From Clostridiales bacterium (GTDB lineage: Bacteria > Bacillota > Clostridia > Oscillospirales > Butyricicoccaceae), in the NCBI GenBank assembly GCA_026419635.1, contig JANZZB010000028.1, positions 1-13,976 of the forward strand: a stretch of 13,976 nucleotides of DNA. Direction: 5' to 3'. Below are positions 7,001 to 13,513 of this stretch, piece after piece (position 1 is the first letter of the stretch; every line of letters starts with the position of its first letter). The position numbers and the translations under genes are program-made. The notes below the pieces were generated by a model that worked only from the letters and a program-made list of their open reading frames with translations, searched no databases and had not been told where the DNA came from.

Positions 7001-7034
7001 AATCATACCTCCTGCTATTTCTATTGTATGGATC

Positions 7035-7064
7035 TTTATAGCAAATGGTACACTATTTTGTCGC
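7035..7064 (-). promoter_or_regulatory. Candidate internal promoter for the 70-residue protein
   Basis: The minus strand reads GCGACA (7064-7059, 4 of 6 matches to a -35), an 18-base spacer, and TATAAA (7040-7035). The -10 is preceded by TGC, giving an extended -10. It lies in the 84-base gap between the E3 stop and the small gene, with a leader of about 28 bases. This would allow the small gene to be expressed apart from the dehydrogenase operon. Confidence 0.4.
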
Positions 7065-7084
7065 AATGAAATAAACTAAATAGC

Positions 7085-8827
7085 TTATTTTTTTGGCAGG
7101 TGAATACATCTTCCTAAAGCATCCGCGCATGCTTCCATAAATGCTTCCGAATACGTCGGGTGCGGATGCATAATATCAGCGGCTTCATGTGCAGTAATCT
7201 CCATATCCATTAGAACTTTCGCCTCAATAATCATCTCCGTCGCTACGGCTCCTACTATATGGACTCCCAGTATTTCACCATATTTTTTATCAATAATAAC
7301 TTTTACAAATCCCTCGTTTTCGCCGCTTGCAAGTGCCCGTCCGTTTACCCCTAATGGGAATCGCCCAATAGAGATATCATACTTAGCCTTCGCCTCATCT
7401 TCTGTAAGACCAACAGACGCAGCTTCGGGCAAAGTATAAATACAGCTCGGTATTCTTCTTAAATCCGCTTTTTCATTATACCCCAAAGCATTTGCAGCCG
7501 CAGCTTCCCCCATCTTAAACGCGGAGTGAGCAAGCGCGCTTTTTGCCGTCAAATCTCCGCATGCGAAGATATTCGGAATATTCGTCCTGCAATAGTCGTC
7601 AACGATAACCTTGCCTTTGTCCTGTATGATTTCATCTTTCAATGCTCCCAGACACTCAAGATCCGCTTTTCTTCCGATGGAAACCAGCACTTTATCGGCC
7701 TCAATTTGTTCTCCTCCATCTAAGGACAGCACAGGAGAGCCATTCCGATTATCCACCTTTTCGACTTTTCTTCCCGTCAGAACCTTAATTCCTTCCTTTT
7801 CAAGAGCCTTTTTGACCGACGCGGAAATATCCTTGTCAAGAAGCTGAACAACCCTATCCATTAGTTCGATAACAGTAACTTCGCTTCCGAAACCTGCAAA
7901 CGCGGTTGCGATTTCACAGCCGATTACCCCGCCGCCCATAACCGCAAGCCTTTTCGGTACTTCTTTTAGTTCCAGTATTCCGTCGCTTGTAACCACATTT
8001 GGCTGATCAAGCCCGGGTATAGGGAGAAGACCAGCCACGGAACCGCCGCAAAGGATTATATTTTTTGCGGTATATTTTTTTCCGTTTTCACTAATTGTAT
8101 TTTTATCCGCGATTTTAGCTGCTCCCTTTACGTTTACCACACCATAACTTCTAAGAAGTCCTGCCACTCCGCTTGTAAGCTTTTTAACAACAGACTTCTT
8201 ATAATCATAAACCTTAGGCATGTCTATTGCCATACTGCCAACATCAACATGAATCCCCCTTGACGATGCATGTCGGATCGTATTCATGTATTCGGCGGTT
8301 TTAATATAGGTTTTTGTCGGGATACATCCTCTGTTAAGACAAGTCCCTCCGACAACGTCCTTTTCAAACAGTATGACCTTTCCGCCAAGCTGAGCTGCTT
8401 TGATTGCTGCGACATACCCTGCGGGGCCGCCGCCTATGATTGCGACATCATACTCATATCGGCCTTCTTTATTAAAATCTTCAATCTGAACAGACTCAAC
8501 CGGCTTAAGAGGGTCTATTCCCACGGCAGCATTATCGACAGCTTTGATATTACCGCCTGCCTGCACCGGACCTTCGGGCACAACTTCCCCTTGATTACCA
8601 ATATAGCCAATCACCGTAACAACGGGAACGGTATCACCGTTTTCGAAATATTTGCAAAGGAGAGTTCCTGTTTCTGGGGATTCCACTTCCATCGTCACTT
8701 TATCTGTTTCAATAGAAAGTAGCCCTTCCCCTTCTGTAACATGATCTCCGACATTTTTAAGCCATCCGATGATTTTTCCTTCCTTCATGTCCATGCCGGC
8801 CTTTGGCATAAAAACTTCAACAGCCAT
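7085..8827 (-). CDS. acoL: Dihydrolipoamide dehydrogenase (E3) with N-terminal lipoyl domain
   Basis: FAD enzyme that reoxidises the reduced lipoyl groups and makes NADH. It has 580 residues against about 470 for a classical E3; the excess is a lipoyl domain (1-80, Lys43 in ETDKVTME) plus a linker. The FAD-binding site is IIGGGPAG (130-137), the redox disulfide GGTCLNRGC (Cys163, Cys168), and the NAD-binding site VMGGGVIG. The catalytic pair is in HPHPTYSE near the C-terminus (about His556 and Glu561). Lipoyl-E3 fusions are known in Gram-positive pyruvate and acetoin dehydrogenase clusters. The chosen ATG has GGAG at six to seven bases; an ATG four codons upstream (8839) has only a weak site. 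No terminator follows, so the small gene downstream may be cotranscribed. Confidence 0.92.
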   Translation of the reverse strand: MAVEVFMPKAGMDMKEGKIIGWLKNVGDHVTEGEGLLSIETDKVTMEVESPETGTLLCKYFENGDTVPVVTVIGYIGNQGEVVPEGPVQAGGNIKAVDNAAVGIDPLKPVESVQIEDFNKEGRYEYDVAIIGGGPAGYVAAIKAAQLGGKVILFEKDVVGGTCLNRGCIPTKTYIKTAEYMNTIRHASSRGIHVDVGSMAIDMPKVYDYKKSVVKKLTSGVAGLLRSYGVVNVKGAAKIADKNTISENGKKYTAKNIILCGGSVAGLLPIPGLDQPNVVTSDGILELKEVPKRLAVMGGGVIGCEIATAFAGFGSEVTVIELMDRVVQLLDKDISASVKKALEKEGIKVLTGRKVEKVDNRNGSPVLSLDGGEQIEADKVLVSIGRKADLECLGALKDEIIQDKGKVIVDDYCRTNIPNIFACGDLTAKSALAHSAFKMGEAAAANALGYNEKADLRRIPSCIYTLPEAASVGLTEDEAKAKYDISIGRFPLGVNGRALASGENEGFVKVIIDKKYGEILGVHIVGAVATEMIIEAKVLMDMEITAHEAADIMHPHPTYSEAFMEACADALGRCIHLPKK

Positions 8828-8862
8828 TTTTTTCTCCATTTCCAGACGGCAATCGTCTTGTA

Positions 8863-10245
8863 CTAAATGATGATGGATATAGGGTCTTCCAAAAAGCTCT
8901 TTACTGCTTTTAAGAATACCGCGGCTGGTGCGCCGACGACAATTCTGTGGTCGACAGTCAATGACAATCCCAATTTCTTGCGTACGATAACCTGTCCGTC
9001 GGCAAGCGCCAGCTCATCTTTAACCGTACAGACGCCGAGAATACCGGCATCAGGCTGGTTGATAATTGGTGAAAAGCTTTCTACATCGAACATTCCCAAA
9101 TTTGTTACGGTAAAAGTCGATCCTTTTAACTCATCTAACGTAAGCTTTCCTTCCCTGGCTCGTTTTGCAAGTTCCTTCGATTGTTTAGATAGTTCCTCAA
9201 GACTCAGCTTGTCGGCATCTCGAATAACCGGGACAATCAACCCTTTGTCAGTGGCAACCGCCATACCGATATGAATGGCATTTTCTTTATAAATAACATC
9301 ATCGCCCTCTATACTGACAAGGATATTCTTATTAAGATGAAGAGCTTTTGCTACGGCTTTGACAACAAAATCGTTAATTGAAATTCTGTCCGCTTTTTCT
9401 CTTTTTGCGTTTATTTTTTCCCTCATTACCAGCAGTTCCGTAACATCAGCGGACATATTTAATGTAATAGGCGGTATTTCCGTATGTGATTTTAACATTC
9501 TTTCTGCGATAATCTTTCTGATACCGCTGATTTTTTCTTTATGGTAGCCCTCCGGAGATGCTTCTTTTCCCTGCATTTCATTATTTGCAGCCATGGCAGC
9601 AGAAGAAGCGCCCAGTATATCTACTTTCAGGACTTTACCTTTGTACCCTGTGCCGGAAACGGAACGAATGTCGATTTGTTTGTCTTCTGCGATTCTGTTG
9701 GCAAGAGGCGTTATAGCAACCTTTTTGTCCTTATTTAGTTCAGATAGTTTAGTCTCAATATCTTTCGCTTTTACCTCGCCCATTTTACCCGTAGCAATTA
9801 TAGTATTCAGAGAAATTCCATTTTCTTTCGCCAGTTTTTTGGCATAAGCAGAAGCGGGAACATATCCGTAAACGGTATTACTTTCTGTTTTTTCATTCTG
9901 AATCTGTGATAATTCCTTTGTCTTAGACGGCACTACCCCTATCACTGCATTATCGGCGGCTTTGACGTCACCGCCAGCTTGTGTCGGCCCCGCAGGCACC
10001 GCTTCGCCGGCATTTCCTACATACCCGATAACCGTTACTACCGGTACCGTCGCGCCGTCTTCAAAATATTTGCAGAGGAGGGTGCCTTCGGCAGGGGATT
10101 CTACTTCCATCGTCACTTTATCCGTTTCAATGGAAAGAATCCCTTCGCCATCAAGAACCTTATCGCCGACATTTTTCAGCCAGCTTACGATTTTTCCTTC
10201 CTTCATGTCCATGCCGGCTTTCGGCATAAATATCTCAACAGCCAT
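8863..10245 (-). CDS. acoC: Dihydrolipoamide acyltransferase (E2) of an acetoin-dehydrogenase-like complex
   Basis: Core acyltransferase that carries the acyl group on a lipoyl arm and transfers it to CoA. The order is a lipoyl domain (1-80, lipoyl-lysine Lys43 in ETDKVTME), a linker, two subunit-binding-like segments (about 129-165 and 177-212, the second with the classic GTGYKGKV), another linker, and the catalytic domain (about 235-460). The catalytic motif reads DHRIVVGAP: His433 is present, but the Asp of HxxxDG is Val437 (codon GTC). The start is the ATG with GGAGG just upstream, encoding MAVEIF. An ATG four codons earlier is less likely because the ribosome binding site would lie inside the gene. 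The lipoyl domain is nearly the same as that of the E3 gene. E3 follows 35 bases later. Confidence 0.9.
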   Translation of the reverse strand: MAVEIFMPKAGMDMKEGKIVSWLKNVGDKVLDGEGILSIETDKVTMEVESPAEGTLLCKYFEDGATVPVVTVIGYVGNAGEAVPAGPTQAGGDVKAADNAVIGVVPSKTKELSQIQNEKTESNTVYGYVPASAYAKKLAKENGISLNTIIATGKMGEVKAKDIETKLSELNKDKKVAITPLANRIAEDKQIDIRSVSGTGYKGKVLKVDILGASSAAMAANNEMQGKEASPEGYHKEKISGIRKIIAERMLKSHTEIPPITLNMSADVTELLVMREKINAKREKADRISINDFVVKAVAKALHLNKNILVSIEGDDVIYKENAIHIGMAVATDKGLIVPVIRDADKLSLEELSKQSKELAKRAREGKLTLDELKGSTFTVTNLGMFDVESFSPIINQPDAGILGVCTVKDELALADGQVIVRKKLGLSLTVDHRIVVGAPAAVFLKAVKSFLEDPISIII

Positions 10246-10279
10246 ATTGACCTCCATTCGCTCCGCTTATATATACCAT
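10235..10279 (-). CDS. Possible 14-codon leader ORF overlapping the E2 start
   Basis: ATG at 10279 is preceded at five bases by a strong GGGAGG and opens a 14-codon frame (MVYISGANGGQYGC). Its TGA stop at 10237-10235 lies just inside the E2 coding sequence in another frame. The E2 Shine-Dalgarno (GGAGG) lies inside this mini-ORF. The arrangement suits translational coupling: a ribosome finishing the short peptide could restart at the E2 ATG. Its ribosome binding site can be sequestered by an upstream CCTCC. No homology can be claimed for the peptide. Confidence 0.35.
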   Translation of the reverse strand: MVYISGANGGQYGC

Positions 10280-10414
10280 TAAATCCTCCCATGTTAATGG
10301 AGGTTAATAGCATGTGCCGCGGTTGCCGCTTTCAGGCTGGCGGCACGCCTGTAATCAATTGTTAGTGTGATTTTTCACACTAACCTCCTGTTCTTTGTAA
10401 CGTATCTGACAAGT
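10246..10414 (-). promoter_or_regulatory. Structured intergenic leader between E1 beta and E2
   Basis: In an otherwise tight operon this gap is conspicuously long and folded. Reading the minus strand, it holds AGGAGGTTA (10389-10381), then a perfect 10-bp hairpin with a four-base loop (10384-10361, arms GTTAGTGTGA and TCACACTAAC). A hairpin with a 7-bp GTGCCGC stem follows (10346-10314). TAACCTCC (10306-10299) comes next, then a Shine-Dalgarno GGGAGG (10290-10285) serving a mini-ORF. TAACCTCC can pair with the upstream GGAGGTTA (8 bp) or the downstream GGAGG (5 bp), but not both. There is no U-tract, so it is not an ordinary terminator. It may tune E2/E3 expression relative to E1, or mark an RNA processing site. 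The sequence elements are seen; the function is inferred. Confidence 0.5.
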
Positions 10415-11398
10415 TTACGCTAAAACGTCTCTGATCGCCTGCGCGATTTTTATTTCATCGGGCAGAACTCCTTTTTCAAGGATGGGACAGAATGGAACAG
10501 GTACGTCTTCTGATGCTAGTCTCTTAATCGGAGCGTCCAGATAATTGAAGGCCTCGCTTTCAGCAATGGATGCCGCAATTTCGCCGCCCAGTCCGCCGGT
10601 TTTTACTGCTTCATGGACTACGATCAAATGTTTCGTCTTTTTGACCGATTCAATAATCGAGGGCTTATCCATCGGCAATAATGTTCTCAGGTCGATCACT
10701 TCCGTCTGGATGCCTTCCTTGGAAACCGCTTCGGCCGCTGCAAGGCACATATGCACCATTCTGCCGTAGGTTACAATCGTGCAGTCTTTGCCCTCGCGTT
10801 TCATATCCGCGACTCCGAGCGGGATCGTATATTCTTCCTCCGGGACCATTCCCTTTGTTCTATACAAAAGCTTCTGCTCCAAGAACATAACAGGATTATT
10901 ATCCCTGATCGCGGATTTCAAAAGTCCCTTCGCGTCATATGGCGTGGACGGAATAACGACTTTTAATCCCGGAACATGACAAAGCATCGCTTCCAGCGAC
11001 TGTGAATGCTGTGCAGCGGCTCCCGTTCCGCCTCCTGACGCAGTCCTTAGAACCATAGGCACACTCACCTTGCCCCCGAACATATACCGCATTTTCGGAG
11101 CCTGGTTGATAATCATATCCCAACAGACCGCCATAAAGTCGGAAAACATAATTTCCACAACGGGCCTCATGCCCGCCACAGCCGAACCGATGGCACAGCC
11201 GACAAAGGCAGTTTCGGAAATCGGCGTATCAATAATTCTTTCTGGACCGAACTCATCGATCATACCGCCCGATACACCGAAAGCGCCGCGGTAAACACCG
11301 ATATCTTCGCCCAACATATATACATTTTGGTCTCTTCTCATTTCTTCGCTGATCGCTTCTTTAATTGCATTCGCATATGTCATTTCTATTTTTCCCAT
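10415..11398 (-). CDS. acoB: Acetoin-dehydrogenase-like E1 component, beta subunit
   Basis: Transketolase-type beta subunit that completes the E1 active site. The 327 residues show MLGEDIGVYRGAFGV (28-42), DTPISETAF with Glu62 (the residue expected to activate thiamine), MRYMFGGK (103-110) and AAAQHSQS with His131. Long stretches resemble AcoB of Ralstonia as I remember it (FMAVCWDMIINQ, HVPGLKVVIPS, YDAKGLL), which favours acetoin dehydrogenase over pyruvate dehydrogenase. An in-frame TTG at 11416 is possible. The ATG at 11398 is chosen because an AGGGGG ribosome binding site lies about nine bases before it and TTG would overlap the alpha-subunit stop. The gene is followed by an unusual 169-base structured gap before E2. 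Confidence 0.9.
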   Translation of the reverse strand: MGKIEMTYANAIKEAISEEMRRDQNVYMLGEDIGVYRGAFGVSGGMIDEFGPERIIDTPISETAFVGCAIGSAVAGMRPVVEIMFSDFMAVCWDMIINQAPKMRYMFGGKVSVPMVLRTASGGGTGAAAQHSQSLEAMLCHVPGLKVVIPSTPYDAKGLLKSAIRDNNPVMFLEQKLLYRTKGMVPEEEYTIPLGVADMKREGKDCTIVTYGRMVHMCLAAAEAVSKEGIQTEVIDLRTLLPMDKPSIIESVKKTKHLIVVHEAVKTGGLGGEIAASIAESEAFNYLDAPIKRLASEDVPVPFCPILEKGVLPDEIKIAQAIRDVLA

Positions 11399-11412
11399 CG
11401 AAAAACGCCCCC

Positions 11413-12390
11413 TCAATCCGCATAAACGTCGTTATATACATCTTCCAGCTTTGGATAAGGACTATCCAAAGCAAACTTGACTGCACCCTCGATTAAATCG
11501 GTTGTTTCCTTTTCAACCGCATCAATCTCCTCCTGGGTGCAAACGCCGTTTTCTATAAGCTTTTCCTTCCAACGCTTTATCGGGCATTTTTCTTTCCAGG
11601 ACGCGATTTCTTCTTTTGTTCTGTACAGATTGCCGTCGCTTTTCGAGTGCCCCGATATACGATACGTATTCTCCACAATCATCATCGGTCCGTTGCCTTC
11701 GGCTACATATTTTCTTGCTTCTTTAATCGTATTGTAGACTTCCCATACGTCGTTGCCGTCAATTGTTTTTGCCGGAATCATATATGGCTTTGCCCTGTTC
11801 GCAATATCGGTATCTTTCATTACTTTTGTAATATGTGTGCTCATCCCGTATGTGTTATTTGTACATATAAAAAGAACAGGAAGATTCCAAACAGATGCAA
11901 GGTTTAGCGATTCGTGAAACACACCTTCATTCGAAGCGCCGTCGCCGAAAAACGCAACTGTTACGATATCTTCCTTCCTTTTCTTATGAGCAAAAGCCAC
12001 ACCGCACGCGAGAGCGAGTGAGGGTCCCAATATTCCGTTTGCACCAAGAACACCGCGGTCTTTATCGGCGATATGCATTGATCCGCCTTTTCCTTTACAA
12101 ACGCCGTTTGCCCGTGCAAATATTTCAGCCATCATTTTGTAAACATCGATACCCTTGCAAACCGCCTGGCTGTGACCTCTGTGTGTAGCATATATTTGGT
12201 CTTGCGGCTCTAAAGCTCCGCATGTTCCCGCCGCTGTTCCTTCCTCACCTATGCTCAGGTGAGTCGTGCCGTGTATCATTCCCAGCGAAAAATAATACTG
12301 TACCTTTTCTTCAAATTTTCTTGACGTAAGCATTTTTCTTAAAAGTTCGATTGCAATGTTTTTGTCAATTGCACTTTTTTTAGTCGCCAT
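11413..12390 (-). CDS. acoA: Acetoin-dehydrogenase-like E1 component, alpha subunit
   Basis: Thiamine-diphosphate-dependent alpha subunit of a 2-oxoacid/acetoin dehydrogenase E1. With the beta subunit it decarboxylates or cleaves the substrate and passes the acyl group to lipoyl-E2. It has 325 residues, the short AcoA-like length rather than the roughly 370 of Gram-positive PdhA. The ThDP/Mg motif runs from GDG (149-151) to NN (178-179), within GDGASNEGVFHESLN and FICTNN. Other family signatures are THLSIGEE (43-50), ATHRGH (68-73) and KGGSMH (101-106). The start is ATG with GGGAG seven bases upstream. The stop codon lies within the ribosome-binding region of the beta-subunit gene, so the two are likely translationally coupled. 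Pyruvate or another alpha-ketone remains possible as substrate; acetoin is favoured because the partner subunit looks like AcoB. Confidence 0.9.
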   Translation of the reverse strand: MATKKSAIDKNIAIELLRKMLTSRKFEEKVQYYFSLGMIHGTTHLSIGEEGTAAGTCGALEPQDQIYATHRGHSQAVCKGIDVYKMMAEIFARANGVCKGKGGSMHIADKDRGVLGANGILGPSLALACGVAFAHKKRKEDIVTVAFFGDGASNEGVFHESLNLASVWNLPVLFICTNNTYGMSTHITKVMKDTDIANRAKPYMIPAKTIDGNDVWEVYNTIKEARKYVAEGNGPMMIVENTYRISGHSKSDGNLYRTKEEIASWKEKCPIKRWKEKLIENGVCTQEEIDAVEKETTDLIEGAVKFALDSPYPKLEDVYNDVYAD

Positions 12391-12414
12391 CTTTATTCTC
12401 CCTTTGCCGCACGT

Positions 12415-12426
12415 TAAAACGTTTTA
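12415..12426. promoter_or_regulatory. 12-bp perfect palindrome upstream of the E1 alpha gene
   Basis: TAAAACGTTTTA is a perfect palindrome with a central CG. It lies 24 bases before the acoA-like start codon, in the 87-base gap after the EIIB-like gene. A centre of this type resembles LacI/GalR-family operators, though it does not match the full CcpA cre consensus. An AT-rich TATATA directly upstream in the minus direction could be a weak -10 box, so an internal promoter is possible. No -35 box is convincing. The operator role is an inference. Confidence 0.35.
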
Positions 12427-12477
12427 TATATGTACCTTTCCATTTAATTTTATAGTATTGCTTAGAAGTTGAATGAT

Positions 12478-12753
12478 TTATATTAACTTTGCAATAATCA
12501 AATCGCAAACAGAATCCATCCCAATCTTTGTTAGGAACGCAGTTCCCTGAATAACCGGCGCACTGGTTCGAAAATTCTCAAGTCCGATTGTCACAATTAG
12601 ATCCGGCTTAACATCTTCGATCTTCACTTCATATATGTTTGCGCCCACAACATCCACATCCAGCCCTTTCTTCGTGGCATAATCCTTGATATAGTTCACT
12701 GCAAAATCTCTTTTATGGGCAGATGTACCCGTTGCAACCAGTATTTTTTTCAT
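12478..12753 (-). CDS. PTS EIIB-like protein (GatB type) lacking the active-site cysteine
   Basis: This 91-residue protein has the size and pattern of a galactitol-type EIIB. It has an N-terminal beta strand and loop (MKKILVATGTS), a central LIVTIGL strand, and a C-terminal segment (APVIQGTAFLTKIG) that by eye parallels GatB's PLVHGMPFVSGVG. In functional EIIBs the loop after the first strand carries the phosphocysteine (VACG in GatB). Here that position is Thr8, codon ACG. The only cysteine, Cys83, is near the C-terminus. The protein therefore probably cannot carry phosphate in the usual way. It may be a regulatory or decayed EIIB, or use a different mechanism. The start is ATG preceded by a G-rich ribosome binding site (GAGGGGGGG). 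It sits 65 bases after the aldolase gene and 87 bases before the E1 alpha gene. Confidence 0.7.
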   Translation of the reverse strand: MKKILVATGTSAHKRDFAVNYIKDYATKKGLDVDVVGANIYEVKIEDVKPDLIVTIGLENFRTSAPVIQGTAFLTKIGMDSVCDLIIAKLI

Positions 12754-12818
12754 TTAATCGTCCCCCCCTCGTATAGCCGCACCTTTCAAGTTGCCCGAAA
12801 ATCTCTTGTAATGTGTCT

Positions 12819-13496
12819 TTATTTTCTTTGTTTTACGAGTTCGTCGGGAACAAATTCCGTTCCCTGTCCATAATAATCCCAAATCTGAACAGCCTGCTCT
12901 ATTTGCGCGGGTGTAAGCATAGAAATGCTGCCGGCTGATTTCGCTACCAAATACGTTTTAGCGGCTTCTTCCATATAAACGCAGGCAAACAGCGCTTCTC
13001 TGAGTGTTTTCCCCACGGTAATAACTCCGTGGTTTTTTAATATAACAGCTAACGTCTTTCCTAGATTTTCGACTGTCTGAATGCCCATGTCAATGCTCAT
13101 TGCCGACACAAACGGACATACCTTAACAGCTCCCTTTGTTGCGTTTGCAAGAGTTGTCAACATAACCGGGAATTCATCCTGGATAAGCCCGACTGCCGTC
13201 GCATATGGCTGATGCGTGTGAATAATTGAATTAACATCAGTACGATGCTTGAAAATATATAAAAGCGCTTTTGTATCCGAAGACGGTTTTCTGTTTCCTT
13301 CGATGATTTTCCCTTCGGGATCCATCACAAGTACATCATCAGGTACCATTTCCGAATAGATCATTCCGGAAGGAGTAATCAAAATATCTCCGTTTTCCAT
13401 TCTAGCGCTTACATTTCCGCCGGAAAGAGCAATCAGTTCATATCGGTCCATCATGATTCCCGTTTTAATGATTTCCTGCTTTTGAAGCTCGTACAT
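12819..13496 (-). CDS. Class II aldolase/adducin-family sugar-phosphate aldolase or 4-epimerase
   Basis: Zinc-dependent cytoplasmic enzyme of the FucA/AraD superfamily, which cleaves or epimerises phosphorylated ketoses. The 225 residues fit the family (about 215 to 231). The phosphate-binding region reads LSGGNVSAR (residues 24-32) with TPSG at 41-44. The zinc ligands are HTH (His93, His95) and His156 in LKNHG. Asp74 in PSSDT and Tyr208/Tyr209 in YYGQ near the C-terminus resemble L-ribulose-5-phosphate 4-epimerases. However, the AraD acid/base Asp in TTHAD appears here as Asn118 in TTLAN. FucA-type aldolases have Glu at the Asp74 position. The exact reaction is therefore open. The start is ATG with AGGAGG eight bases upstream. 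It lies between the EIIA and EIIB-like genes, so the substrate is probably a PTS-imported sugar or polyol phosphate. Confidence 0.85.
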   Translation of the reverse strand: MYELQKQEIIKTGIMMDRYELIALSGGNVSARMENGDILITPSGMIYSEMVPDDVLVMDPEGKIIEGNRKPSSDTKALLYIFKHRTDVNSIIHTHQPYATAVGLIQDEFPVMLTTLANATKGAVKVCPFVSAMSIDMGIQTVENLGKTLAVILKNHGVITVGKTLREALFACVYMEEAAKTYLVAKSAGSISMLTPAQIEQAVQIWDYYGQGTEFVPDELVKQRK

Positions 13497-13513
13497 TTTG
13501 AATGCCTCCTAAG

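Noticed and set aside
8270..8722. 150-codon plus-strand ORF opposite the E3 gene
   Set aside because: It mirrors the E3 coding sequence, which has every catalytic motif; the antisense translation is Cys/Phe-rich and unlike a protein domain.
10361..10384. Perfect hairpin in the E1 beta-E2 gap as an intrinsic terminator
   Set aside because: No T tract follows on either strand, and the downstream genes belong to the same complex.
10935..11123. 62-codon minus-strand ORF inside the E1 beta gene
   Set aside because: Alternate frame of a well conserved gene, with no start signal.
7085..12390. Plain pyruvate dehydrogenase operon
   Set aside because: Not excluded, but the short E1 alpha and AcoB-like E1 beta stretches favour an acetoin-type complex.
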